Position numbers and translations under genes: made by a program. A model generated the notes under the pieces. That model worked only from the letters and a program-made list of their open reading frames with translations, was not told where the DNA came from and searched no databases. From NCBI RefSeq assembly GCF_019703515.2, contig NC_059393.1, positions 8,821,501-8,885,500 on the forward strand: 64,000 bases of DNA. Direction: 5' to 3'. Below, piece after piece: positions 34,560-46,737 of the stretch. This stretch comes from Myxocyprinus asiaticus (taxonomy: Eukaryota; Chordata; Actinopteri; Cypriniformes; Catostomidae). How positions within the stretch are numbered: position 1 is the stretch's first letter; each line of letters opens with the position of its first letter.

Positions 34560-34775
34560 CAGTTCCTGCTGAAACCAGTCTAAGCTGGTGTGCTGGTCTT
34601 AGCTGGTCTCCCAGCTTTTCTGGTTTGCTGGTTTTAGGGGGTTTTGGGGCACTTGTCATTTAGTCAGGCAGGGAGACCAGATGGCCGGCTTGGCTGGGTT
34701 TTGAGACTATTTAGATTCTCTTAAACCAGCTAAGACCGGCAAAATAGCTTAGGCTGGCTTAAATCATTTTAAATT
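34560..34775. repeat. CCAGC/AGCTGG-type tandem repeat cluster
   Basis: Irregular repeats of TAAGCTGGTGTGCTGGTCTT and AGCTGGTCTCCCAGC type in both orientations. The same family recurs at 37850-38335. Confidence 0.7.
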
Positions 34776-34819
34776 TTTCAGCAAAGAAGGCTCTCGGCAA
34801 GTAGCATCAATAAAATGGA

Positions 34820-36450
34820 GGTCTTAAATGAAGTTTGGGAGGAGCTTGCTTAGTTAATCTGCTAATCAGCCAATAAGCCACTGCTTACCTGACTCTAGTG
34901 ACAGTCCTTACGGCATTTGGCCCCATCCCAATCCGAAAACTATGCCCGATTCCTATGAGATCGAACTCTTATGACAAATTTTCCAAATCCTCTGGAAACT
35001 CCACTGCTCCTTTGGAGTCCAGGCAAGGTCCATCTATTTTATTCTCAATTCAGCATCCACAGGTATCAAACTTTACTTTTGGAAGGACTCTTTCCTCTGA
35101 AAAAGGGCTTTCAGTAGAATTGCAATAAAAGCTCTCCTGATCTAATGCAACACAGGCTGTTTTGTTTGAATGGAGTATGGGCTTTTATGTTATTTACTTT
35201 GGGCTCTGCCATTTGTGCAGTGTGTGCCTCCATTTGGATGCAGTGTGAGCTCTTCTGTTCAAATGCAGTGTGAGCTTTCATGTTATGTACTTTATAGGCT
35301 CTCCCGTTCGAATTGCAGCTTGAGCTCTCCCGTCTTGACACCTTGCAACTGGAGGTTTCAAAAGATTTTCCTTTGATTGCAGCAGGCCTGCTCGTCCATT
35401 CATAGCTCTGACCCTCACTTTCGGGGGAGGCTTGAGCTCCATGCTTAATATTTACCATGGAATCCTTTCTTTTGCCATTGAGTTGGCTATGCCTTTTTGA
35501 TGAAGTCATTCCGCACTTTCAGAGGTCAGAGAGCTCCCATCCCATTTAGGATTTTTGCGAGCTACCACATTGTCATGTTTCATGGGCTCCATGTTGCAGG
35601 TGTAGTGGTATGGGTGCTAAGTTACAAGGAGGCCGAAACCCTTCAGTCCAAACGCTGCTCCCACTGGAGCTACTTCTCACAGTCACTGCTGCTGCAGTGC
35701 CCAACTCATGGCTCCCACACAAGCCAGTTAAATTTATTTATTGGTAGTTGTGGTATTGGTATAAGTGCACTAGTTTTAAGAGCCCTTATAGTTAAGCCTT
35801 ATCCTTGAGGCCATCCTTTGCAGTCTGCAAGCCACATACTTTTTTAACTTTTTACCACTCAAAAATTATATGGGCAGGCAAACTCGTAAAATTTAGTTCT
35901 TAAATGAAGGTTCGGGAGGAGCTTGCTCATCTTATCTTCCAAACATCCAATAGAATATAGGCTACAATATAAGTTAGAGCATTCTACCCACAGTCCTTCT
36001 GACGTCCCACCACCTCCAATCTCTTTCCGTACTCTTTTAAGAAATTCTGTCCTATAGCTATCTTCATCCATTGAGTAGTCCTATAGGGGGGTAAATTAGA
36101 GTTTGATTTTAGCCTTATACTCGAGCCTCTTCTTTGTGGACAGCAAGTGAAATAGGTTTACCCAAGGTCAAGTTCAAGGATATTTTATTGTCCCCAAGGG
36201 GCAATTTGTTGTACATTCTGCAGTAAACACACAACCATCAGACAAACATTAATAAATGGACGATAGATACATCATGAACAAAAAAAATCACACTGCATTA
36301 TTTAAAAAGCTAATGGCAGCTGGGACAAGTGAGTTCTTAAGTCTATTTGTCCTATATGTTGGCAGATTATATAGCCCTTTACCACTCAACGATTATATGG
36401 GCAGGCGAACTTGTGAAACAGCTACAGTACTTGTGCCAGCACTGTAATAA
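34820..36450. mobile_element. Degenerate Ngaro-like terminal repeats, interrupted by a LINE 3' end
   Basis: AAATGAAGTTTGGGAGGAGC at 34828 matches AAATGAAGGTTCGGGAGGAG (35903) and AAGTTTGGGAGGAGCGAGTC (60280, the start of the Ngaro-like element). A second block, TTTTTACCACTCAAAAATTA + TATGGGCAGGC (35850-35880), recurs at 36371-36405 as CCTTTACCACTCAACGATTA + TATGGGCAGGC. Repeats of this staggered kind fit the split direct repeats of Ngaro elements. No recombinase or reverse-transcriptase motif is readable between them. Confidence 0.5.
36165..36368 (-). mobile_element. LINE 3'-end fragment
   Basis: AGGATATTTTATTGTCCCCA + AGGGGCAATTTG is the complement of the CCCCTTGGGGACAATAAA-type 3' end of fish LINEs. 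It interrupts the right copy of the repeat around 36107-36405, so it inserted later. Only about 200 bp remain. Confidence 0.5.
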
Positions 36451-37845
36451 TTAGATAAATCTGCCATGTAATAAGTGGCTTAATCTTTTTTATGTACAAT
36501 GACAGCGATGTGTGTCTCCTTCCACACAGGCCCTAAGATGGAGAAAAAGACAAAGAGGGAATCTCCCACTGAGAGGACACCATAATGTGGAAACGGTGAG
36601 GCAGCTTCCTTGGGATATCTAATGTTCTAAACTTCCAAATCTCAGATCCAATTCTCTGTCTTTGTCTTTCATAAAAACATTAAGTAACTCAGCTGTTGCC
36701 TGATTCTGGAAAAATGGCAAGCGTTATGAAGATGATCGGAGCTGTCACTCAGTGCTGACCTTGCCGGCAATTGCCTCCAGTGGATGAAATGCAAGAAATG
36801 CTGCCTAGACCTCCAAAACCACAACACATTTACAGTCAACCCTGATCCAAGAAGCGTCTCCCCTTATGAACAGTTATAGCAGAGCTATGGCAACGCATTC
36901 ACAACACGGACAGGGAGAGGCTGAGAAGTGGTAGTGTTTCAAATCACGCATATCTAAAAGTGGATTGTGACATCAAATCAGCATGTGGGAAAGAAGAATA
37001 TTTGCAAAAGCAGCTGGATGGGTGAATTGTTATTTTGCGTAGCGTAAAAATGTTATGGAGTGTAAGACGAAGTTGACTCATCAAACCCTTAGCACTGGGA
37101 TTAGAAACCGCAGCATCAACATTCCCTTGGCTGTTTATTTGTAAACCTGGGATATATTTTGGCTTGTTTTCTTCTGACTTATGTCCATTGTGCAGATGTC
37201 TGGATTTTGATTTGCAGAAGATAAGGCCATGAATGCTGAGTTTGTACGGCTGAGGATACAATAAATTCCTTGATGTAAGGCATGCTTCTTGAGCCAGCAA
37301 TCAAAACCTGGCTGCATATACATATATACATTTTAAGTCTAGGCCTTCAGTGCGATTCATGCCATTAAGAAAACACAGTTTCACAATGAATAAGACGCCG
37401 TATGCCCATCATACATTAGGTGACAGTCAACTAATAATACCAACTGACATTTTAAAAACACGTCCACACACGAAGGCCAGAACCAAGAAGGTCTAATACC
37501 AAGAAAAATCTCTCTAATAATATTTGCGATTTAAATGTTGTGTCGTCAGGGTACACGGTTACTTTTCAAAACTTGATCCGACACTGAATGCTCAAGCAGC
37601 CTAATTTACATTTAGAAAACTCCTGATGTTGCTACAACAATGCAAAAAGCACTTACCAATTTGCTTGAAGTGAAAATCAGTCCTCCTTTCCTGTTTAATT
37701 AATCAATCGCACAATCATGCAGAACATCTTAGGTTTTTAAATCCATAAGGGTCTCTTTCTCAATGGCAATAACGACAGTGATGACAGCCAATTCGTCAGC
37801 AAGATCTCACGCTCTTCGCTTTCAAATTACGTACATCACTCAGCC
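36451..37845. other. Intergenic stretch, nothing recognised
   Basis: No coding segment, RNA gene or transposon end is recognised. The reading frames present are short and lack motifs. Confidence 0.5.
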
Positions 37846-37849
37846 TGGC

Positions 37850-38335
37850 CAAGCTAGTGTTTGGCTGTAAAAAATAAATCAAATAAACCAACCTAAGTTT
37901 GTATTCAGCTGGTTTAGCTTGAAAAATAATTGGCTTAAACCAGCCTAAGTTTGTTTGCTGGTCTTAGCTGATTTAAGATGGTCTCCCAGCCTGGCAAAGC
38001 TGGTTTTTAGCTTGTTTAGCTGGATAAGAATGCAAGTGGATTGCTGGTTTAAGCTAAATTAGCTGATCTCCCAGCCTGGCTAAGCTGGTGTTTAACTGAA
38101 AGAAAACAAACTGCTTAAACTGTGTCAGGTGGTTTGCTGGCCTTAGTTGGTTTAACTGGTCTCCCAGCCTGGCTAAGCTGGTTTTTAGCTGGTTGGCCAG
38201 CTGGTCTCCCAGCCTGACTAGATGACAGGTGCCCAAAACCCTTCAATAGCACCCCAACAGACCAGCCTAACTAGTTTCGCAAGGCTGGGAGACCAGCTAA
38301 CTACCGTAAGCTGGTTTAGCTGTTTTTCTATTTCA
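37850..38335. repeat. AGCTGGTCTCCCAGCCTGGC tandem repeat cluster
   Basis: Five or more irregular copies of GGTCTCCCAGCCTGGCTAAG and TTTAGCTGGTT, with at least one in inverted orientation (GGCTGGGAGACCAGC, 38284). Same family as 34560-34775. Confidence 0.8.
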
Positions 38336-40055
38336 GTAGGGGTGGCTTTGTAGGAAATGGTTTTAGTGAACGCGAAAACAGAATAAAAACAATGGTTGGA
38401 CAAGGTATTTGACTTTTTCATATCACTGGGTATGCAAATTACACTATACCAAACTTGTACGAAATGCAATGTTTTATTAATTAGATAAAATGACTGCAAC
38501 ATTTGAACATTAATTGTAGTGAGTGAAATTGTTTCAGAATTGTGACTTGTGTTAATACATACCTGCCACTGGGGGTCTCTGTAGTGGCATTTATTGCACG
38601 TGCATTGCAGACAGACTTTGCTTTGTGCTAATTTTCACATGTTCAGTGCAGGACATACAGTACATGAGTACAACAACAGCACAGAAACCTCCTGGAGTCC
38701 ATGGTCCAGAGTACAGTGATGACTGGTGTGCCTGATTGTTTGTGTATGCATGTGTATGAGCAGTTACTGAGAGACGAATCACTACGCGGCCTGCTTTAGG
38801 TGGGCAGTCACATCCTCCAGGTGTTTTCATTATATGGAACAAATTACCTTCACATACAGTTGCTTAACAATTTGGCAAGAAACAGGCAGGCAAGAAACAG
38901 AGAGGTAGATAGACAGACATTCAAAAAGAAATGTGTAAATGTGTGTTACTTAACTATAATATTGTTGCTAATGCTTTGGAAATGTAAAGCTTTTTATCAT
39001 TTCCATATAGCTACTAGAATCCTGGTTACTGAAGACAGACAGACCAAACAACCGATAGGCATACATATGTAGACATACAGGCTGATAGAAGACAGACAGA
39101 CAGACTGACTGACTCTATGGAGTCCAAAGTGCTGTCTAGCCATGGTGAAGTTTAGCCGAAAAAAGAAACAAGTAAAAACTAGAAAGACAGAAAAATCAGT
39201 ATGTGATATTAAGCAGAGTTACAGTGCCTTAGCAGAGGGCAGGGAGAGTGAGACAGAGAGGCAGACAGCAGCACGTGGCTGGACTATTTCTCTTTTTCTC
39301 CTCTCACGTGCCCGTGAAGAATCAAAACTATGAGCTAGTTTATTGGCTGAACGGATCCAGAAAGCAAATGACATACAGACTTCTCTCCTGAGGGCTTGGA
39401 CTGGCCCAAGTATTGAGAGTGCAAGATAAAAAGTTCTTTGATTTGGGGAAGGGGTGAACATTTCTGTGCGACCGCTGTAATGTGTCTATGTCCAACATTC
39501 AATGCAGAAATGTTTTTTTATGAGATCATGTGAATTTATCTGTGACTGTGTGTACACGCCAACATACACGCCAACATAGGCCTGTTTGTGTGAGTTTGTT
39601 AACCCGATCAGCATGTGCTGTTGACATGTTGCGCTCCATCCGTCAAGGAGCTCTAGAGTGCTGTGAATGATGACAGACCGCAAAAACATCTCTCTGTCTC
39701 TCAAGACTGCTGAAAGATGCAATTCTGTCACCAATCATCCTTGCATCACCCCCTGACCAACACCATATCACAACAAAGTTACTGAGAAAACCAGCAAATC
39801 ATGGACGAGCAATACATTCATCAACAAGGAAAAAGTTACACAAACTCTCCTGAGTCTGGAATCAGCCGGTGGGATTTCTTATATTACTGCCATACAATAC
39901 AGTACAGGGGTGAGCAGAAGGGGGGGTTTAAATGCATCACTCAAAAAAGAAAGATGTATTGAAGACCTGTCAGTGAATTTTTAGGCCAAGGGGCCTAAAA
40001 TTTTTAGACCAAAGAGCCAGCAATCTTTTTAGGCATGCTTGCCAATATTGGATAG
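38336..40055. other. Intergenic stretch with GACAGACA-type simple repeats
   Basis: 38880-39120 contains scattered CAGGCAAGAAACAGAGAG and (AGAC)n-like words. No gene or element is recognised. Confidence 0.5.
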
Positions 40056-40059
40056 AAGG

Positions 40060-40490
40060 GGTAATCATTGGATTTTTCCCCTTTTTCTCCCAATTTGGAA
40101 TGCCCAATTCCCAATGTGCTTTTTAAGTCCTCGTGTTCGCATAATGATTCGCCTCAGTCCAGGTGGTGGAGGACGAATCCCAGTTGCCTCCGCGTCTGAG
40201 ACCGTCAACCCACGCATCTTATCACATGGCTTGTTGAGCACGTTGCCACAGAGACATAGCACGTGTGGAGGCTTCACACCATTCATCACAGCAACCACGC
40301 TCAACTCACCACGCGCCCCACTGAGAACGAACCACATTATAGCGACCACGAGTAGGTTACCCCATGTGACTCTACCCTCCCTAGCAACTGGGTCAATTTG
40401 GTTGCTTAGGTGACCTGGCTGGAGTCACTCAGCACACCCTGGGATTCGAACTAGCGAACTCCAGGAGTGGTAGCCAGTGTCTTTACACAG
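40060..40490 (-). mobile_element. tRNA-derived SINE
   Basis: On the minus strand the 5' head has a Pol III B-box-like AGTTCGAATCCCAG (40439-40452) and, upstream, TGGCTACCACTCCTGG, a weak A-box. The body runs through GACCCAGTTGCTAGGGAGGG and ends with AATTGGGAGAAAAAGGGGAA and A-rich bases near 40062. The layout (tRNA-like head, body, simple tail) and ~430-bp length fit a SINE of a kind frequent in cyprinid fish. I cannot assign the family name safely. Confidence 0.75.
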
Positions 40491-40693
40491 GCACCGGCAT
40501 GTGAGAGTTTTTTTTATTCTTATTTTACAATCGCATCATGCTAAACAATCTCTTGCAGTAATCCTTCCTTATTGTCACAGCCTGTTTTACTATGTTATGA
40601 CCTGTTTTAGAAGCCAAACTGAATCAGGCAGTGTGGATGAACTATGTGCTTGGCCCACTGCACATGTAAATATATACATACAGTATACATATT

Positions 40694-40760
40694 AAGGCTG
40701 TCAATCAATTCAAATTTTTTATAGAATTAATTACATGATGTGCCGATTCATTAATGGAGT
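40694..40760. repeat. 'GGCTGTCAATCAATT' repeat fragment
   Basis: AGGCTGTCAATCAATTCAAA followed by GAATTAATTACATGATGTGC. It is one end of the family seen at 21466, 27550-27668 and 45358. Confidence 0.55.
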
Positions 40761-40776
40761 GACTATTTACACCCCG

Positions 40777-41665
40777 TTGTAAAAAGTATCTGCCACACAG
40801 TGCAGGTGTTTGCACCCCAGCAGTCTGGTGAAACCACAGGAATATACGACAAACTAGATAACTGATGTCACTGCAGTGGCGTGCGGTGTAATGAAGGTGT
40901 GGATATGTTCTGTTATCCTAGCGACCTCGGTTTGAATCCACCTTTTGTCCCACTCTTTTTCCCATCCGATTTCCTGTTTCCACTCTTAATATGTACTTTA
41001 ATACTAGTTAAAATAATAGATAAAAATTAATATAATGTTGATTTTATCGCAGCGATTTGGTCACGGTGAATGTCAGGGACTGCGGAGAAGGGTTTGATCA
41101 GGAGGCAGAGTCTGTCGATTGCACTTGCTCCCACGGCTCGCTTTTTTACCAAACGCTTGTCTGTAGATTGCATCACTGTAATACTATAGTAATATTGTAG
41201 TTACCATGTGTTTTGGCAGAAACCATAGATTTAATGCAATTAACCATGGTGTTACCACAGTAATATGTTGTTTATAATAGTAACCATGGTTAATTTTGTG
41301 GTTACTGTAAATTTACAACAAAATACCTTTTTTAAACTGGTAACTGTAATAAAACCAAGGTTATTTATTCTAAGGTACAGGTTAAGGCAATGTTTAGGGG
41401 TATGGGTTAATATAGTATGTCTGTGGGACTCTAAATAAACACAATAAACACACTGCAGTGATGCCCATATACTGTATGTTAGTATTTAAATATAGGTGCA
41501 AATAGTATCTGACACTATTTGCACCAGGGTGAAATTAATACCTACCATTTGCACCAGGGTTGGGGTGCAAATAATATCTGCCACTATTTGCACCAGGGTG
41601 TAAATAGCATATACCATTATTTGCACCAGATTGCAAATAGCATTTGCCTTCATTTAATTGTAATT
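40777..41665 (+). repeat. TTTGCACC-rich dispersed repeat, copy 1
   Basis: Shared with 50795-51440 in the same order: GTATCTGCCACACA; CGCTGCAGTGGCG-like words; ACTCTTTTTCCCATCCGATT; GAGAAGGGTTTGATC; GTCTGTCGATTGCACT; GTGTCTGTGGGACTCTAAAT. It ends in four to five tandem ~35-bp units with the short palindrome TTTGCACCAGGGTGCAAATA. No coding capacity is visible and the class is unknown. Confidence 0.75.
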
Positions 41666-44058
41666 ATTCACATATATAAATATTTACTGAGAAAGACCCC
41701 CAAATAAAGATAATTTAGTATTTAATAATTAAAATAATTATAAATATTAGATAATATAATGCAATGATAATAATTCATTAAAATGGCCATTAGAATTTAA
41801 ACTCAAAACTTATATATTCTGGCAAGAGAAAAGTAAAGCTTTTAGAGTAGACAATACATAAAATGGATTAAGAAGTCGAAATATTGTTTGTTTCCATATA
41901 ACTAAACATAACCCTATCATTGCCCTAATCTGTCGGCACTATTTTGATTTGTTGGTCTATGTACTCGTGTCAGATCGAATATATCACGTCTCGTTAGTTT
42001 TCAGCATCTCTAGTCATAAACACAGTGCTTTTAAAGACACAGTGTCAAGTGTCAAATGTAGTTTAAAACATTGAAAAATGCATCTCGAGACCCCAGCATT
42101 CTGTTGTGGTCAGTCCAGCTGTCTTTAAGTGCAAGAGCATGTCATCTGTGGAAGGCTGTATGCTGCCTGCTTGTTGGTTTGACAAGGTGTGTTGCCTGTA
42201 CTGGAGTTGCACTGACTGCCCCCTACTGCCACAGATTTGCTAAAACATCAAGGTGGTACATCAAGCTTGAATTGCTCTGATGGTAGGAATCTGCCTTATT
42301 ACGGAATTTATGAATGGATCAGGGGACATGATTAATTGTGGTAATTGCTACTGTATAAATATAATTAAGCACAAGCTAATGAGAAAATAATGTGAGTGTG
42401 CGGCTACAGTACGCCAGAGCAGATCTTCCAAGAGGCCTTTAAATAATTTAATAGAGGAATCACACAAAGTCACACCAGTGATCACTCTGCAGTAACGGCA
42501 GTGGCTGTGATCCAAGCAGGGAGTTTGACAATGCGTGTTTTGTGAGCTCTTTTTTCCCAACCTGGTACTCATTAGATTCGAGAATGATACAGTATTGGTG
42601 TAAAGACAGTTCTCAGGGTTGGGGGTAAATGTGTGCCATTGTGACAGACACAAACACAATGACAGGCACCAAATGTCCAACTTGTTATACTATCTGAAGT
42701 AAAGCAGGTAACTTTTTATAATAAAGTTCACCAAGAAGTCATTAGCAAGCATTATATGATTAACTGATCAAAATAATGCTTTTCTGAACAAAATGTGTGT
42801 TGTACTGGCCCACAATGCTGGGTTAGTGGTACTGCAAATTGCTACTGTATGTCACTGATAGGGAGTTTTTGGTGGCTGTTAAGTGGTAGCTTATTGGCCG
42901 AAATAGCTCACACTTAGTCTGTATGAGATTCTGGCCACTAGCTATAGCTTGGATGCCTCTTCCAATATAACTGTATGGAATTTTCTAAGCTGTTTTATTG
43001 TCCACCAGGCAAAAATCAGTCTGATTGCTCAGAAAAGCAATACCCTCTACTCAACATATGGGAAAAATGACAAAATGAAGTTTAATACTTAGGGTAAGAT
43101 TTGTATTGTTTGTTTGTTTTTCAAATCTCTTACCCCTAAGTATGAGCAATATCAATAAAATATATATATATTTTTTTAAAGTTACTAATAAAATCTATGA
43201 AGTGTTACCTATGATTGCTTTCCCAGATATTTTTCTAGAATCTTTAAGGGTCAAAATGCTAGGATGTCCAACTGTGGAATGCCTGAAATACATCTTCTGA
43301 TTAATTTGTGTGTTCTTTCCTCATTGTGAGAAACATTTTGCATTTAAGTGTCTCCCTCAAAGGGACAGGAGCCAAGGTGTAAAGCTGCCAAATTCAGTAG
43401 CATAATGATACCTCTGGATGCAACTGATTGGCTACAATAGCAACCATTCGGTCACAAGTGTGTAATAGCTTTGCTTTGGAAAACACACAAATACACACCA
43501 TTGGATGGAATCTAATCATTACAATGTTAAAGCAGGTGAATGTGTATGAAACCAATTAAACATGATCTCTGGATTATCCCTCCACAGGGTCTGAGGTAAA
43601 TTATGGAATGGGGAAGCCAATAATTGGACAGACCTTAACAAAACCACACAAGGAAAATTGAGAGAAGCAGCAGGGGAAGGAGAGATTGACTAATTGTTGA
43701 AGGAACGAGTGTAGTTATTGTACCAGGCAGCTGAAATCTCCAACACAGGAAGCTACCAGTGAAATAATCTATTTACTGCAAAGCTAGAAAATTAACAACA
43801 TATCTAAATCAGTAGTGAGATAAGATCAGTTTTATAAGCAATGTTTGAGTCACAATTATTAACATATGATGTCTGCCATACACCCTAACCCAAACCCAAC
43901 CCTAAACCCAATCATCAGTGGAGTAAAAACGTAATCTTAGGTGAAAATGCAACCTGTAAATCAAATTTACCTTTGTTTATATGAACGCAATTACTTCCTG
44001 GTTTCCGTGGGACCAGAACCCATGTCTCACACACTCATCACTTGCTTGTGTTACACAT
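41666..44058. other. Intergenic stretch, nothing recognised
   Basis: AT-rich, with no motif-bearing reading frame and no clear element ends. 43870-43920 contains a run of CCCTAACCCAAACCCAACCC, a short telomere-like or CAACCC simple repeat. Confidence 0.5.
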
Positions 44059-44757
44059 ATGCTGGGTTTCCATTCAAAATGTTTTTTTTAAGCGCATTTC
44101 TAAAAATTCAGCTTAAGAAAATATGAATTGTTGCATGTTACCATCCACTATGTAATGCACATTTTCATGAGGGAGCCACCTCGTCATGATGGAGCAGCTG
44201 AATGACCTCTCCCTGCTTTGGGGACAGTTTTATTTGCAAGATTGGAGCAAATATTTCATTTTATTAAATGCATCCATGAGACACTGCAGAATAAGTGTAA
44301 TATCTGATATAATGTGGGCTGAAATAGCTGTGATGCCCACACACTACCAGTCTCTGCATATCTGGGAGCACCCGCTCTCAAAACTGTTCTGGTGGATTGT
44401 GAGGACCCACTTTATCGACCAGCTGTGGGTTAAACACTTCTGAATGACAAGCGCTATGTTCAAAATATTGTGTGCCAAGGTCAGACCTTTCAGTGGGCTA
44501 GTCAATTCAAGCTATCGCACACTCATAACACATGCACAAATGGTCAAAACACGTCATTGTTTTGCAAAATAAACCATTTCCATTAACTTAATGCGCATTT
44601 TAACTAATGCGAAACTCTAGAAAATCCACCTCTTCCTAGCACATAACATTTTAAGCAAATGTAGAAAGTTTATTCGCATATCAAGCATTTCCATTCAGGA
44701 TATCTTATGCACAATTTCAAAATGCACATAAAAATTGTTGGATGGAAACCCACATAA
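44059..44757 (+). mobile_element. Harbinger-derived element with transposase fragment
   Basis: The left end GGGTTTCCATTCAAAATG (44064) faces the complement of the right end (GATGGAAACCC, 44741-44751). The arms stay similar for about 35 bp. Inside, the frame 44380-44520 reads LFWWIVRTHFIDQLWVKHF, a TGA, then MTSAMFKILCAKVRPFSG. This resembles the W..FR.....F..L...LRP segment of PIF/Harbinger transposases, with the stop at the usual Arg of FRM. The element is about 700 bp and non-autonomous. Confidence 0.65.
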
Positions 44758-44759
44758 AG

Positions 44760-45330
44760 ACAACGACTACTGGCATTATATTCATGATGTATAGCCAGAG
44801 GGGAACTGGCTCCCCCAGTTGAGCCTGGGGTCTTCCATATTTTTTTTCTCCATTATCTAACATCTCATGGAGTTTGGGGTTCCTTGCCACAGTTGCATTT
44901 GGCTTGCTCACTGGGGGCGTATTTTTTTTTTTAAATGACGTTCTTCAATGAAACTGCTGAACAAGGACTTTAAGACATTAAAGACATAACAACATTGTTT
45001 TCTGTAAAGCTGCTTTGAAACAATGTGTATTGTGAATGGCACTATCCACCATTTCCCCTATGTCCCGTGATGCTTAGCATGAAATGTGAGTGTTACTTCC
45101 ATTATTAAGTAAACACAGTTGTTGTTGTGGCATAGGCCATTCATTCTTTCTTTGCAGTGTTGGGATATCGAGGAGAGGGTGTCTGCTTTTAAGATGACAC
45201 ATCAATCACTATGTCAGTGTGCTACTTAACAATAATTTTTTGTAAGTTGCTTTGGATAAAAGCGTCTGCCAAATGAATGTATGTAAATGTAAATGTAAAT
45301 AATAAACTGCAAAAAAAAAAAAAAAAAAAA
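44760..45330. repeat. LINE/SINE 3'-tail fragments
   Basis: TTGGGGTTCCTTGCCACAGT then GTAAAGCTGCTTTGAAACAA (45004) resembles one retroelement 3' end. GTAAGTTGCTTTGGATAAAA + GCGTCTGCCAAATGAATG (45242) followed by (TGTAAA)n is a very common fish LINE/SINE tail. A poly-A run lies at 45311-45330. Confidence 0.65.
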
Positions 45331-45847
45331 TCATGGAGAAACCGTGAACAAAATGCGTTAACGCATGCGATTAATTAAAAAATGTAACGCGTTCATTTTT
45401 CTTCATCACGATTAACGCATTTACCATTAATAAAGCATAAACCAGCAAAAACACTAGTGGGACTAGGGCAGAACCTTTGCAATGTGTCCGCCCAGAGTCA
45501 TTACACTGATGCACACTACAACACACAGGATGCTTCTCATTTCTTAAATTGTGCATCCTCGTTTCCTCGCTCCTCCGTCCTCAAGCCAGTGACCCAGAAA
45601 CCGATCAAAGTCTGCCATTATGAAGGACATATAAATACTCTAAATGCACCGCAAGGATGGAGGAAGCTTACTGAGGATGCTTGAGCGAGGAAGAACAGGA
45701 GAATCCTATGTGAAAGTCTTTTTGGTTGAAGCACCTGATGCACACGTTCTCCTCCCCCTTCACATGTGACACAATGGTTTTAATTAATATATCACCTTTG
45801 CCGTTCAATTAAACCATAATTGTTGCACACTTTCACTGTGCATCTTG

Positions 45848-46168
45848 AATAGACCTTTTTCACACTCTTGGTTTTGGAACACGGAAGTACACATTTGTAG
45901 GGTAAACTTTGACAGCGGTGAATGGGAGATCAGAGCAAATATTATTTTCACTTACCCATTTGCTCCAACAGCAAAAGAAAAAATCCACTATTATATTTGA
46001 ATGACTTTCCAGAAGAGGAAAAAATAGAGAATGGTGGATTAAGCAAGTCAGATGGGAGAAGATACCAAATTTACTGTCACACTCTCAGCAGCTGTAATCG
46101 AACCCCCCAGATATACACTGCTACATAAAGCAGAAACGCATCATCACAATCTGTGAAAAAGGTCTATT
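45848..46168. mobile_element. 321-bp MITE with 17-bp perfect inverted ends
   Basis: AATAGACCTTTTTCACA (45848-45864) and its exact complement (46152-46168). The target duplication is unclear. Its right end directly abuts the truncated DIRS element 2. Confidence 0.75.
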
Positions 46169-46174
46169 ATTAGG

Positions 46175-46737
46175 CCTGTCCTTGACCTCTCGCGTCTTCA
46201 CGAAGGTCGCAGAGGCAGCCCTTGCCCCGCTAAGGGAAGTGGGCATCCGCATCCTCAACTATCTCGAGGACTGGCTAATCCCAGCTCACTCTCGAGAGTT
46301 GCTGTGTGCACACAGGGACCTCGTGCTCCGGCACCTCAGCCGACTGGGGCTTCGGGTCAACTGGGAAAAGAGCAAGCTCTCCCCGGTTCAGAGCATCTCT
46401 TTTCTTGGTTTGGAGTTGGACTCAGTCTCGATGACGGCGCGCCTCATGAACGAGCGCACACAGTTGGTGCTGAACAGTCTGAAGGCGTTCAGATGGAGGA
46501 CAGCGGTTCCACTGAATTTTTTTCAGAGGCTTCTGGGGCATATGGCATCCTCAGTGGCGGCCACACCACTCAGGTTAATGCATATGAGACCGCTTCAGCA
46601 CTGGCTTCAGACTCGAGTCCTGAGATGGGCATGGCGCTGTGGGACACATCGCGTGGCCATCACGCTGATCTGTTGCCGCCTCTTTAGTCCTTGGACTGAC
46701 CTTACATTTCTATGGGCAGGGGTTCCCCTAGAGTAGG
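46175..46737 (+). pseudogene. DIRS element 2 reverse transcriptase, active site altered
   Basis: The frame is open from the truncation to a TAG at 46735-46737. It contains GIRILNYLEDWLIPAHSREL, where the family's Y-L-D-D reads Y-L-E-D (GAG at 46266-46268), then LRVNWEKSKLSPVQSISFLG and HMRPLQHWL. Loss of an active-site Asp would abolish polymerase activity. The closing TAG sits where the element continues into VSRRVVVTTDAS, so it is a nonsense change rather than the true end. Confidence 0.88.

Noticed and set aside
40060..40490. A functional tRNA gene at the B-box-like site
   Set aside because: No cloverleaf can be drawn by eye around it; the weak A-box and long body fit a SINE.
44186..44443. 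An 85-codon frame as an independent gene
   Set aside because: It is inside the Harbinger-like foldback and ends where the transposase segment continues after a TGA.
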